Shown: one piece after another, positions 1 to 8,157 of the stretch
How positions within the stretch are numbered: position 1 is the stretch's first letter
Layout: each line of letters starts with the position of its first letter
Assembly (NCBI RefSeq): GCF_041435015.1
Contig: NZ_CP107989.1
Span: forward strand, 9,796,001 to 9,860,000
Source: Streptomyces canus
GTDB taxonomy: Bacteria > Actinomycetota > Actinomycetes > Streptomycetales > Streptomycetaceae
Length of the DNA: 64,000 bases
Direction of reading: 5' to 3'
The notes under the pieces: model-generated
Told to the model about the DNA's origin: nothing
Databases searched by the model: none
What the model saw: the letters and a program-made list of their open reading frames with translations, nothing else
Position numbers and translations under genes: made by a program

Positions 1-2
1 AT

Positions 3-536
3 TCCGTCGGAAGCTACTTCCTGGGTGACGTCAGCATGCCGGTCGTTGCCCGGACAGAGCGGCCGGTGGTCCTGGTCCGCACGGGATACGGGACAGCGCA
101 GCCGACGCCGGCGAACCGTGTGGTCGTGGCACTGAAACTCCACGGATCCAGCGACGAACTGCTCGACTTCGCCTTCCACACCGCCGCGGTCAGAGGGGTT
201 GCGCTCCTGGCCGTGCACGGCCGAAGCGTGCCGTTGCACGCGCGCGTGCCCTGGGGCGTGGACCACGCCGTGACCGAAGAGATGACAGGGGACGCGCAGC
301 AGGAGCTGAGCAAGGCCCTGCACCGCTGGCGCGAGAAGTACCCGCAGGTGGACGCGGCCCACGCCATCCGGCTCGAGACGCCCGCGAAGGCCGTCGTTCA
401 TGCTGGCGAAGGCGCCGCGCTGCTCGTCGTCGGCCGGCGCACACACCGGCACGACATGGCACCCCACCTGGGCCACGTGACCCACGCCGCCATCCATCAC
501 GGGCGCTGCCCCGTCGCCGTCGTCCCCCATGGCTGA
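3..536 (+). CDS. Universal stress protein, C-terminal part (5' end outside window)
   Basis: The reading frame is open from the first bases, so the gene starts upstream of the window. The visible 177 residues cover the end of a first USP domain (GSYFLGDVS, then RPVVLVRT) and a complete second domain ending in GRCPVAVVPHG. It is clearly paralogous to the second half of the two-domain USP at 7022-7897: both carry PWGVDH and VVGRR-type motifs at equivalent places. USPs are cytoplasmic nucleotide-binding proteins linked to stress and dormancy. The glycines of the second-domain nucleotide loop look altered (VVGRRTHRHDM), so ATP binding by this half is uncertain. The stop overlaps the next gene by 8 nt, suggesting translational coupling. 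Confidence 0.88.
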   Translation, partial: SVGSYFLGDVSMPVVARTERPVVLVRTGYGTAQPTPANRVVVALKLHGSSDELLDFAFHTAAVRGVALLAVHGRSVPLHARVPWGVDHAVTEEMTGDAQQELSKALHRWREKYPQVDAAHAIRLETPAKAVVHAGEGAALLVVGRRTHRHDMAPHLGHVTHAAIHHGRCPVAVVPHG

Positions 537-2049
537 GCCCGGCCACCCCGGGCCACCGCGCCCGCGCGCGCAGGTGTGCGAGACCCATACCGCAATCGTT
601 TTCTTCGCCGGAGACCGCGCCTACAAGGTCAAGAAACCGGTGGACCTGGGATTCCTGGACTACACCTCGCGCGCGGCGCGCCAGGACGCGTGCGAACGCG
701 AAGTCGCTCTCAACCGCCGCTTCGCCCCCGACGTCTACCTGGGTCTGGGCGAGTTCCGCAGTCCCGACGCGGAGGCGCCCGAACCTCTCGTGGTGATGCG
801 ACGCATGCCCGCGGACCGGCGTCTCTCCCGCCTGGTACGAGAAGGGGCCGTCCCGGACGATGTCCTCCGGGCCGTCGCCCGGCACCTCGCCGCGTGGCAC
901 GCGGAAGCGCCCCGTGGCCCGGACGTGGACGAGCAGGGCACGCGGGACGCCCTGTCGTCGCGCTGGGAGGCCAGCTTCGCGCAGGTCCACGCGCTGGCCG
1001 ACGACGGCTCCGTGCCCGAGGGGATGACGGAGACGGAACAACTGGTGCGCCGCTATCTCGCAGGCCGCGAGGGGTTGTTCGCGTCCCGTGTCGAGCAAGG
1101 GCGCGTGGTCGACGGCCACGGTGACCTGCTCGCCGAGGACATCTTCTGCCTCGATGACGGACCCCGTGTCCTGGACTGCCTGGAGTTCGACGACCAGCTG
1201 CGCTACGTCGACGGCCTGGACGACGCCGCCTTCCTCGCCATGGACCTGGAACAGCTCGGCGCCCCGGAGGCCGCCTCCTCCTTCCTCGCGCAGTACAGCG
1301 AGTACTCCGGTGATCCGGCACCCGCGTCGCTGTGGCACCACTACGTCGCCTACCGCGCGTTCGTCCGTGCCAAGGTCTCACTGATCCAGGCCCGCCAGGG
1401 CGCGCCAGACGCGGGGGCGGCATCACGCAGGCTGGTCTCGACGACGCTGCGCCACCTGCGCACCTCCGCCGTCGGCCTGACCGTTGTCGGCGGGCTGCCG
1501 GGCAGCGGGAAGTCCACCCTCTCCGGTGCGCTGGCCGACCGGCTGGGGGTCACCCTGCTCAGCAGCGACCGCGTCCGCAAGGAACTGGCGGGTATGCCCG
1601 CGGAACAGTCCGCGGCGGCCGGCTACGGCGAAGGGCTGTACACACCCGAGTGGACCGCCAGGACCTACGCCACCCTCCTCGACCGGGCGGCCGCCCTGCT
1701 GTCCGCCGGCGAGTCCGTCGTTCTGGACGCCACCTGGTCCGACACGGCACAGCGTGAATCGGCACGGCTTGTGGCCGAACGCACCAGCGCCGACCTGGTC
1801 GCCCTGCACTGCCACGTCCCGGACGACGTGTCAGCGGCCCGCCTGAACACGCGCGCCTCCGGGCCGTCGGACGCCGATCTCGACATCGCCACCGCCATGG
1901 CGGCCAGGGAACCCGAGTGGCCCGAGGCCGTCGCCGTCGACACCAGCGGTCCGTTGGAGTCCGCGGTCGCCCGGGCGCTGGCAGCCGTACGCCCCTGGGG
2001 CACCGGCCAGGCCCCGGTCTTCCGCCGCCCCTATATGGAGCCGGACTGA
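529..2049 (+). CDS. Two-domain kinase-like protein: aminoglycoside-phosphotransferase-like + P-loop ATPase
   Basis: This 506-residue protein has an N-terminal APH/COG2187-like domain (about residues 10-310) with a catalytic-loop-like HGDLLAED and a following DCLEFDD, and a C-terminal P-loop kinase domain (COG0645-like) whose Walker A GLPGSGKST lies near residue 321, with a later DATW. This architecture is common in actinobacteria and proteobacteria beside stress genes. Its substrate is not established, and a small-molecule or sugar phosphotransferase is a reasonable inference. The ATG at 529 overlaps the end of the USP gene by 8 nt. The next gene starts about 80 nt downstream, so the three may be co-transcribed. 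Confidence 0.85.
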   Translation: MAEPGHPGPPRPRAQVCETHTAIVFFAGDRAYKVKKPVDLGFLDYTSRAARQDACEREVALNRRFAPDVYLGLGEFRSPDAEAPEPLVVMRRMPADRRLSRLVREGAVPDDVLRAVARHLAAWHAEAPRGPDVDEQGTRDALSSRWEASFAQVHALADDGSVPEGMTETEQLVRRYLAGREGLFASRVEQGRVVDGHGDLLAEDIFCLDDGPRVLDCLEFDDQLRYVDGLDDAAFLAMDLEQLGAPEAASSFLAQYSEYSGDPAPASLWHHYVAYRAFVRAKVSLIQARQGAPDAGAASRRLVSTTLRHLRTSAVGLTVVGGLPGSGKSTLSGALADRLGVTLLSSDRVRKELAGMPAEQSAAAGYGEGLYTPEWTARTYATLLDRAAALLSAGESVVLDATWSDTAQRESARLVAERTSADLVALHCHVPDDVSAARLNTRASGPSDADLDIATAMAAREPEWPEAVAVDTSGPLESAVARALAAVRPWGTGQAPVFRRPYMEPD

Positions 2050-2129
2050 CGCAACACGCACGACGACCCGGTGCTCCGTGTTGCCGGGGTCTCCCGCCGG
2101 GGCGACCGTGGAGGTGGGGGAGCGAGGGA

Positions 2130-3167
2130 GTGAGTACCGTGCGAGCGCTCGTCTACCACGGCCCGGGGCACATCTCCTGGGACACCGCCCCGGACCCCGC
2201 GATGGAGGAGACGACCGACGCGATCGTGCGCGTCGACGCCACCACCGTCTGCGGCAGTGATCTGCACATCCTGGGAGGAGACCTCCCCGAGGTGAAACCG
2301 GGGAGGGTCCTCGGCCACGAAGCCGTGGGTGAGGTCGTGGAGGTCGGCCGTGATGTCCACGGCCTGCGCCCCGGCCACGAGGTGATCGTGTCGTCCGTCT
2401 CGTCCTGCGGCCGCTGCCAGGCGTGCCGAGACACCATGCGCGGGCAATGCCGCGGGGGCGGTGGCTGGATCCTGGGAAACCAGATCAACGGAACCCAGGC
2501 CGAGTTCGTGCGGGTCCCCTTCGCCGACCACTCGACCCACAGACGGCCTCCCGCGGTCCCGCTCGACGACGCGCTTCTGCTCGCCGAGGTTCTGCCCACC
2601 GCCTACGAAGTAGGGGTACGGAACGGACACGTCGGCCCTGGAGATCTTGTCGTCGTGGTGGGCGCGGGTCCCGTCGGTCTCGCCACGGTCGCCGTCGCGC
2701 GGCTGTACTCACCCCGCCGGATCATCGTGGTGGACCTTTCCGACGCCCGGCTGGAAGCCGCCGCTCGCGTGGGGGCCGATGCCGCCGAGGTGCCGGGGAA
2801 GATGATCGCCGAGCTGTCCGAGGGACCGGGCGCCGACGTCGCCATCGAGGCATCGGGCGAACCGGACGGCTTCGTCCTGTGCACCCATGCCGTCCGGGCG
2901 GGAGGGCACATCGCCAACATCGGGACGCACGGCAGACCGGCCACACTGCATCTCGAGTCCCTGTGGCGGAAGAACGTGACGATCAGCACCGGCCAGGTGG
3001 ACACGTCCTCCACGCCGTGGCTGCTGGAACTGCTGAGGTTCGGACGCCTGCCCGTCTCCCAGTTGGTCACCCACTCCTTCGGCCTCGACCGGATGGAGCA
3101 CGCCTACGAGGTGTTCTCGCAGGGCGCCACCACAGGAGCCCTCAAGGTCGCGCTGCACCGGGAGTGA
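2130..3167 (+). CDS. Zinc-dependent alcohol dehydrogenase family protein
   Basis: Medium-chain dehydrogenase/reductase of about 345 residues. The catalytic-zinc region is visible as CGSD and GHEAVGEV, the structural-zinc lobe as four cysteines in CGRCQACRDTMRGQC, and the Rossmann nucleotide loop as GAGPVGLATV. The frame is open far upstream, but similarity begins at RALVYHGPG. The start is therefore GTG at 2130 (GGAGG-like sequence about 10 nt upstream) or GTG at 2139 (gagggag 8 nt upstream). It probably oxidises or reduces a small alcohol or aldehyde with NAD(P). Such dehydrogenases often sit with USPs in streptomycete stress islands; the true substrate cannot be read from sequence. Confidence 0.9.
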   Translation: MSTVRALVYHGPGHISWDTAPDPAMEETTDAIVRVDATTVCGSDLHILGGDLPEVKPGRVLGHEAVGEVVEVGRDVHGLRPGHEVIVSSVSSCGRCQACRDTMRGQCRGGGGWILGNQINGTQAEFVRVPFADHSTHRRPPAVPLDDALLLAEVLPTAYEVGVRNGHVGPGDLVVVVGAGPVGLATVAVARLYSPRRIIVVDLSDARLEAAARVGADAAEVPGKMIAELSEGPGADVAIEASGEPDGFVLCTHAVRAGGHIANIGTHGRPATLHLESLWRKNVTISTGQVDTSSTPWLLELLRFGRLPVSQLVTHSFGLDRMEHAYEVFSQGATTGALKVALHRE

Positions 3168-3297
3168 AAGGAGCCTGGAAGCGGGAGGCCGAACGGGGCG
3201 GCCGGTCCATCGGACGCAGTGCCGGGAGGAGCACCGATGCACTGGGAAACCCTCGGCAAGGACACCACATCGGTCGTCCCACCCCGTCTCGCCGAGT

Positions 3298-3420
3298 GCA
3301 AAGGGCGACAGGCTGCACTGGCTCGACCTGGAGGTGCCCGACGACCGTTTCGTGGCCTCCACGCTGCTGCTGCAGTCCCGACATCCCGGCTCCGCGATCT
3401 ATGTCGCCACCAGGGAGTGC
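3298..3420 (+). pseudogene. Remnant of a PIN-domain protein
   Basis: A short translated stretch (GDRLHWLDLEVPDDRFVAS then QSRHPGSAIYVATR) matches, from memory, the C-terminal part of streptomycete PIN-domain (VapC-like RNase) proteins, including the DDRFVASTLLLQ helix and the conserved IYVAT strand. The matching frame reaches neither a plausible start nor the expected downstream segment: similarity stops at about 3420 and the rest of 3168-3718 shows nothing coherent. I read this as the fossil of a toxin-like nuclease gene. The remaining sequence of this 550-bp gap holds no other supported feature. Confidence 0.55.
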
Positions 3421-3719
3421 GGGCTCGATCAAGGGGCCTCGATGAACGGCAGCCCGAGGTCCGGGTCTTGGATGACCGGGACCACCAGATCCGGGTGGAC
3501 GACGGGATCAGCGCCAGGGCGGCGTTGCTGGATACACCAGATGATCCACCCTGTCACGCTCGCACCCAGGGCGCGGAGGATGCCGTTGCCCGCCGTTCGG
3601 GCGAGGGCGCGCAGACGGCGGACTCATCTCGCTGGTGCCTGTGGCGGCCCTGACGACGGCGCAAGGCTGACGTTCAGCCCCTGGGCCCCCACGGTTCGCG
3701 GGTCGAGGGCTCGGCTGTT

Positions 3720-4844
3720 CTACGGAGCCGGGCTGATGTCGCCGTTGGTGTTCATGTCGAAGATGCCCTGGGCCTTGCCGTCGACCTTCAGGTGCTTGAG
3801 CCAGTGCTTCGAGAGGTTGTGGACGTTCTTGTGCTGCATCTCCCACACCACCGAATGCCCGGCGCAGTCCAGCTTGACCATCAGCTTGTGGTCGCCGGCG
3901 ATGGCGTTGTACAGCGCGGGGACCGAGAAGTTGAGTTCCGGATCTCCGCTCGACGTGTTCGCCTGCTTGTCGTGTTCCCCGTACGCGATGAGGACCGGCA
4001 CGCTGCCGCCGAGGACGCCGCCCTGTGCCGCGGTGGTCTTGTTCCAGCCCCACCGGACGAAGTTTCTGATGCGATTGCGTCCTTCACCCTCCGGCCCCCA
4101 CGTGCTGCCCACCGGATCGCTTTTCATGATCGCGTTCCATACCTTGTCGCGCATCTCTTCTTCGCGCTGGCCCTCGCAGTGCACTTCGTTGCTCCACCCG
4201 TTCCAGGTTCCGTCTTTCGTGCTCAGGAACGTCGGGAAGCCGGGCTGCGGCAGCGGGTCGGGGGCGTTCGACGTGCCCTCGGGCGGGAAGATCGGCGCCA
4301 GCAGGAACAGGCTCGACACCTTGCCCGGGTTCTTGACCGCGTATGGCCCCATCGTGAACGCGGCCGCGGACCAACCGATGAAGGCGACCTTCTTCACCCC
4401 GCGCTCGCGGATGATCCACTCCACGACGGTGTTCAGCTCGTCCCGGTCGCTGTTCGAGTTGGTCAGCTGGAACGGATAGTTCGGCGGGCCCGGCGTGAAA
4501 CCTGGAGGTCTCGGCTTCAGAAGGTTCTGCTGGGCGGGGTTGACGTTGCGAGGGTCGCCCATCTTAGGCCGCGGCGACAGCCCCGAGCCCTGGAGGTCCA
4601 TCATGAAGACGTCGTAACCGGCCTGCGCCAGCGCATCGGCCCAGCTGTACGACTTGAAATCGAGATCAAAGCCCGCGAGCACCGGAACGCTCCGGCCGTG
4701 GAGCATCAGGACGGCCGTGCGCTCGTTGAGGTGGCCGGGGGGCGTGCCGTCGCGCTCCCGCACGAAGAGTTCGACGTCCTCGCCCTGATTCGCGGGGACG
4801 GTGGACTTGTGGGGTACCCGGTGGTCTTTCACGGTGACGGGCAT
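3720..4844 (-). CDS. Alpha/beta hydrolase
   Basis: This 374-residue alpha/beta-hydrolase-fold protein has an N-terminal VLMLHGRSVP (oxyanion-hole strand), a nucleophile elbow GWSAA (the usual GxSxG with Ala at the end), the acid in YGEHD, and the catalytic histidine in CAGHSVVWE near the C-terminus. No signal peptide is evident, so it is probably cytoplasmic. An esterase or amidase role on a small substrate is likely but cannot be specified. The insertion between the nucleophile elbow and the acid is large, which suggests a lid domain. No neighbour shares its operon: it is flanked by a PIN remnant and a repeat-bearing stretch. Confidence 0.85.
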   Translation of the reverse strand: MPVTVKDHRVPHKSTVPANQGEDVELFVRERDGTPPGHLNERTAVLMLHGRSVPVLAGFDLDFKSYSWADALAQAGYDVFMMDLQGSGLSPRPKMGDPRNVNPAQQNLLKPRPPGFTPGPPNYPFQLTNSNSDRDELNTVVEWIIRERGVKKVAFIGWSAAAFTMGPYAVKNPGKVSSLFLLAPIFPPEGTSNAPDPLPQPGFPTFLSTKDGTWNGWSNEVHCEGQREEEMRDKVWNAIMKSDPVGSTWGPEGEGRNRIRNFVRWGWNKTTAAQGGVLGGSVPVLIAYGEHDKQANTSSGDPELNFSVPALYNAIAGDHKLMVKLDCAGHSVVWEMQHKNVHNLSKHWLKHLKVDGKAQGIFDMNTNGDISPAP

Positions 4845-4892
4845 GAGGATCCGTTCTATGAGCTCGGCCGGGGCGTCGTTGTCCCGCCCAGA

Positions 4893-5153
4893 TCACGCTC
4901 GATGCGCGGGACCGTCCGCGCCACAGCAGGGGGCCAGTCGTGTGACGTGCGCTTTCTCCGTGTCGGCGGCGGCCTGCTCCTGCTCGTCGTCCTCCGACGG
5001 CGACAGCGACACCCCGTCGGCGGTCAGCTCGCCCGCCAGCCCCGCCAGCCCCGCCAGCCCCGCCAGCCCCGCCAGCCCCGCCAGCCCCGCCAGCCCGGCG
5101 TGCCGCTCAGCGACCACCCGCACGATCCGCCCCGGCGTGTTCCCCGCGTCCAT
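4893..5153 (-). CDS. Hypothetical small ORF carrying a Gly-Leu-Ala tandem repeat
   Basis: An 86-residue frame consists of a short head (TPGRIVRVVAERHAG), seven Gly-Leu-Ala units encoded by the 9-bp tandem repeat at 5032-5094, and an acidic, glutamine-rich tail (SPSEDDEQEQAAADTEK). The frame continues upstream without a convincing ribosome-binding site, and no family is recognised. It may be the end of a decayed gene whose repeat expanded, or a non-coding frame kept open because the repeat unit is a multiple of three. Probably not a functional gene as it stands. Confidence 0.25.
   Translation of the reverse strand: MDAGNTPGRIVRVVAERHAGLAGLAGLAGLAGLAGLAGLAGELTADGVSLSPSEDDEQEQAAADTEKAHVTRLAPCCGADGPAHRA
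5032..5094. repeat. Seven-copy 9-bp tandem repeat (cccgccagc)
   Basis: Seven perfect consecutive copies of cccgccagc are visible, followed by a partial copy. The unit is a multiple of three and reads as Gly-Leu-Ala on the minus strand and Pro-Ala-Ser on the plus strand. It lies in the otherwise poor 4845-5261 interval between the hydrolase and the hibernation-factor remnant. Confidence 0.95.
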
Positions 5154-5261
5154 CCGCCGCCCGTTGCGGGAGGTGAGCAGCGGCCTGGAGGCAAGCGCCG
5201 ACGCGGCTGCGCTACGAACGCCAGACCGGCAGGCGAAGAGACCAGGCCGGTAGGACGCGCC

Positions 5262-5723
5262 TCATTGTGTTAGCCACTGTTCGGTGGGTGTGATCAGGCC
5301 GCGGTGGCCGTCGTAGCAGTGGTACAGGACATTGCCGCGGCCGGTGGCTGTCGTCGGCGAAGAGCACGAACGGGAACCCGGTGAGGTCCAGCCGCTGTCG
5401 TGCTTCGGCCACCGGCATCGGGGACGGCGGCAACTTGCTGACGGTCAGTGGTGCGGACTCGTTGCCGACCGGTGTGCGGGGGTGCATCTGGGTGACCCGG
5501 TATCTGATCGGCCCGGAACGACCATGGTGTCCTCACCAGGGCCGGCGTCGGCGCACAGATGGAAGCCGTAGTCCCCTCGACTCGAGTTCGAAGGCCGCTT
5601 CGTCCGGTGACTCACGGGCGAGACCGACGCCCCGACGGGCAAGCGCTCTCGGTGGGTTTCCCAGCGTTCGGCCAGCCGAGCCGGCCGGTTCGCCAGTCGG
5701 CCCTGGAGCAGGATGAGGGTCAC
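5262..5723 (-). pseudogene. Degenerate ribosome hibernation promoting factor (HPF/RaiA family)
   Basis: Reading the minus strand through several frames recovers the order of a long actinobacterial HPF: RLANRPARLAERWETHRERLP, then in another frame LARESPDEAAFELES, then GDYGFHLCADAGPGEDTMVV, then PLTVSKLPPSPMPVAEARQR and DLTGFPFVLFADD, and finally GRGNVLYHCYDGHRGLITP with a stop at 5262-5264. This needs at least four frameshifts (near 5640, 5580, 5490 and 5340), and the N-terminal RNA-binding domain of roughly 90 residues is absent. HPF dimerises ribosomes in stationary phase; this copy cannot be functional. Its location beside CBS and USP genes fits the dormancy theme of the island. Confidence 0.75.
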
Positions 5724-6391
5724 CGCCCTTGTGTGCCGGCTGTGGTCTCGCTCTCTGCGCGGAGGTGATTCGTGACATCGACGACACCGTCGACGCTCTC
5801 GGAGAGTAGTACTGCGATGGGGATGAGACTTTCCTGCGGCACGGTGCCACTGAGCGTCACCCGTCCGTCGGCGACCCGGACGGTGACCTCGCCGGATCGC
5901 AGGCCGAGGGTTCGGGTCAGCACATCCGTCGTGATCTCCTCCTGGATGGCGACGTCTCGCCGCAGGAAGACGTGCAGCAGGTCATCACGGCTGACGATAC
6001 CCACCAGCCGGCCGACGTCATCAACGACGGGCAGCCGTTTGACGTGATGGTGAGCCATGGCGCGGGCCGCCTCCACGACCGACCACTGCGGCCGCGCAGT
6101 GACGGCGGGGCTTGTCATCAACCCCTCGGCGGTCAGCGCGTGGGCCTTGGCGCTTTCTGTGGGTAGCAGGTGTGCGGCGGTCACGTGTCCGCCCGGATCC
6201 GCATGGCTTTCCTGTTTACGCAGCAGGTCCGCCTCCGAGACCACGCCGATCGGGCGGCTTTGATCGTCGACGACGGGCACTGCGGTGATGTCGTGCTCCG
6301 TGAGGTGCTGGACGATGTCCTTGAAGCCCATGTCCCGCCGCACACTCACCACGGCCGTGGTCATGAGGTCTCCGACCAGTCGATGCAGCAT
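5720..6391 (-). CDS. CBS-pair and BON domain protein
   Basis: The 223-residue protein has two CBS domains (about residues 5-60 and 80-135, with DITAVPVVDD and HVKRLPVVDDVGRLVGIVS) followed by a BON domain (GEVTVRVADGRVTLSGTVP). CBS pairs usually bind adenosyl ligands; BON domains are associated with membranes or polymers, so it is a likely energy-status sensor. The ATG at 6391 is chosen over a start 117 nt further upstream because gaggaggga sits 8 nt before it and similarity begins at MLHRLVGDLM. It is paralogous to the gene at 9120-9800. Related CBS proteins occur in mycobacterial DosR and streptomycete OsdR regulons. Confidence 0.9.
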   Translation of the reverse strand: MLHRLVGDLMTTAVVSVRRDMGFKDIVQHLTEHDITAVPVVDDQSRPIGVVSEADLLRKQESHADPGGHVTAAHLLPTESAKAHALTAEGLMTSPAVTARPQWSVVEAARAMAHHHVKRLPVVDDVGRLVGIVSRDDLLHVFLRRDVAIQEEITTDVLTRTLGLRSGEVTVRVADGRVTLSGTVPQESLIPIAVLLSESVDGVVDVTNHLRAESETTAGTQGR

Positions 6392-7021
6392 GTCGCTGCT
6401 CCCTCCTCGGGCGCTCGCGGGACAAGTCTCTCTCCACTGTCCGCTCCTTGGAGAGCGCCTGCATTTCACGCGTCCTGGGCGCACGGGCCGGGCGAACGAG
6501 GAGCGCACCCTGGTTGCCTCCGCCGAGCCGCGCCGGCCCGCGCTCGCGGTCGGCGCCTCCGGGGGGCCGACTCAATCATCGGTGTCGCAGTTGACGGGCC
6601 AGCTGCCCGCTCGCCGCTACGGGTGGCCGTGGCTACCGGCGGAGGGAACACCCCCACGGCTGCCATCTCTGGCCATCGGCGTTGCCAGAGGCACCGGCAG
6701 CGGGGTCGTTCGGCCGTAGCGCAGGGGCGCGGGCGGCCGCCGCGGAGGGAGCGAGAACCGTGGATCTCGTCCGGGTGCCCGTCGTCACTGTTCCCGGCCA
6801 CACCTGGCACGCGGGCTCACCGGAGAGCACGCGACCGACCAGGGCCCAGGTCACCGTTGTCAGCGGCCAGGCGGATGCCGGGCGTTCGCGCCGGCTCCCG
6901 CCCGGTGCGCTGACCGGCGAGGGTCGAACCCGGCCGCGTAGCAAGTGCCCGGACAGCGGACGGCAGCAGCCCGTCCGTGACGCCAGTGGTCCGACACACT
7001 GGCTTCCTGTAGTTGCTTGGC
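6392..7021. other. 630-bp stretch without a recognisable gene
   Basis: Several frames stay open here on both strands, but their translations are Arg/Pro/Ala-rich and show no motif, start signal or family resemblance. The first 60 bp upstream of 6391 should contain the promoter and leader of the CBS-BON gene. The rest may be decayed sequence like the other remnants of this island, but I cannot identify a parent gene. Confidence 0.6.
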
Positions 7022-7897
7022 TCACTCATGGGGGATGACGGCGACCGGGCAGCGTGCGTGGTGGACGGCGGCCTGGGCCACGGAGCCCAGGCGTGGTGCC
7101 GGGGCGTGGTGGATGCGCCGACCCACGATCAGGAGTTCGGCGCGTTCGGCGGCTGCTACGACGACCCTGGCGGGGCTTTCGAGGCGGATGTCGTCCGTCA
7201 CGGCCACGCCCGGAAACTTCTCGCGCCAGGGGCGGAGGGCCTGGCTCAGGTGTTTCTGTGCGTCCTGGATGATCCCCTGGGTCACGGTGTGGTCCACGCC
7301 CCACGGGGCGTACGCGTGGATCGGGATGGCGCGGCCGTGGACGGCGCGGAGGGGCACGCCTCGAACTGCTGCGGTAGTGAAGGCAAATTCGAGCAGGTCG
7401 TTGCAGGGGCCGTGCATTTTCAGCCCCACCACCACTCCGCCTGCCGCACCTGACTCAGGCGTCGAGGCCCCTTCCGCACGCTTGTCGGCGCGTACGAGGA
7501 CCACGGGCCGCTCGGCGCTTGCCACGACGGACAGGGCGATGTCACCGAGGAAGTAGCTCTCCGCCGGAGTCAGGCCCTGCGAGCCGAGCACGAGCATCTC
7601 CGACTCGGACGCCGCGTGGATCAGTGCGTCCTGCGCGTCGTCGGCGACCAGGTTGCCGACGACGGTGAGGCCGGGATGGGGCGCCTGGAGTTCCTTCTGG
7701 GCGTTGTGCACGAGGCGCTTCGCCCAGTAGTTGTGGTCCACTTCGGAGGGGACGGCGGTCGGTTCCGGCACCAGTAGCGGCCACGCGTGCAGCAGGCGCA
7801 GGGTGAGTTTGCGCCGCTGGGCTTCGTCGGCGGCCCAGTGGGCAGCGGCGAGGCTCTCGGGTGAGCCGTCGAGGCCCACGGTGAGGACTCGTTCCAT
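7022..7897 (-). CDS. Universal stress protein, two USP domains
   Basis: A 291-residue tandem USP. Domain 1 begins with the typical strand TVGLDGSPESLAAAHWAADE and carries the nucleotide-loop-like GSQGLTPAESYFLGD; domain 2 starts at VVVGLKMHG and ends in CPVAVIPHE. Tandem USPs of this length are the usual form in mycobacteria and streptomycetes and act in the cytoplasm, often under hypoxia or redox control. It is divergent from the USP at 8158, with about 260 bp between the starts. The C-terminal half is very similar to the partial USP at the left edge of the window, so the island carries duplicated USPs. Confidence 0.93.
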   Translation of the reverse strand: MERVLTVGLDGSPESLAAAHWAADEAQRRKLTLRLLHAWPLLVPEPTAVPSEVDHNYWAKRLVHNAQKELQAPHPGLTVVGNLVADDAQDALIHAASESEMLVLGSQGLTPAESYFLGDIALSVVASAERPVVLVRADKRAEGASTPESGAAGGVVVGLKMHGPCNDLLEFAFTTAAVRGVPLRAVHGRAIPIHAYAPWGVDHTVTQGIIQDAQKHLSQALRPWREKFPGVAVTDDIRLESPARVVVAAAERAELLIVGRRIHHAPAPRLGSVAQAAVHHARCPVAVIPHE

Positions 7898-7999
7898 GGC
7901 GACTGCCTCCGTCTCGTACGAAGCTGGAAGGACGGCGAGTGTGGCCGCTTTCCGGACTGCTGCGGTCTCGGTGAGTCTTTGGCCGCGCGAGCCGGCTGT

Positions 8000-8010
8000 G
8001 GGACGTAGTC
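8000..8010. promoter_or_regulatory. Candidate DevR/OsdR-like half palindrome in the divergent USP promoter region
   Basis: GGGACGTAGTC contains a GAC/GTC inverted repeat reminiscent of actinobacterial DevR/DosR boxes. It lies between the two divergent USP starts (7897 and 8158). The second arm is incomplete compared with a full GGGAC-N-GTCCC box, so this is only a candidate. Confidence 0.25.
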
Positions 8011-8120
8011 AGCGCAGCGCATGAGCCTCTGGGCCGGCGCGTTGAGCACGGCGCTTCTTCCCTGAGGAGTACCCCAGATCTCCTCGCGGCTCATGTGGTC
8101 CCGGAACGGCGGCGAACGGA

Positions 8121-8135
8121 CGGACGTGAAGTCCG
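8121..8135. promoter_or_regulatory. Inverted repeat CGGAC-N5-GTCCG upstream of a USP
   Basis: A perfect 5-bp inverted repeat with a 5-nt spacer lies 23-37 nt before the ATG at 8158. Its shape resembles a dormancy-regulator box, but it overlaps the expected leader region, so it may instead act at the transcript level or be fortuitous. Confidence 0.25.
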
Positions 8136-8157
8136 GAACGAGGAGGAGGCGGAAGCG

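Noticed and set aside
190..1341. Minus-strand frame of 383 codons
   Set aside because: Antisense to the USP and kinase genes; no family similarity, and the opposite strand has clear APH and P-loop motifs.
5032..5094. CRISPR array
   Set aside because: The repeat is a 9-bp tandem without spacers; no cas genes are present.
3792..5273. Plus-strand frame of 493 codons
   Set aside because: Mostly antisense to the alpha/beta hydrolase and then reads through the 9-bp repeat; no domain seen.
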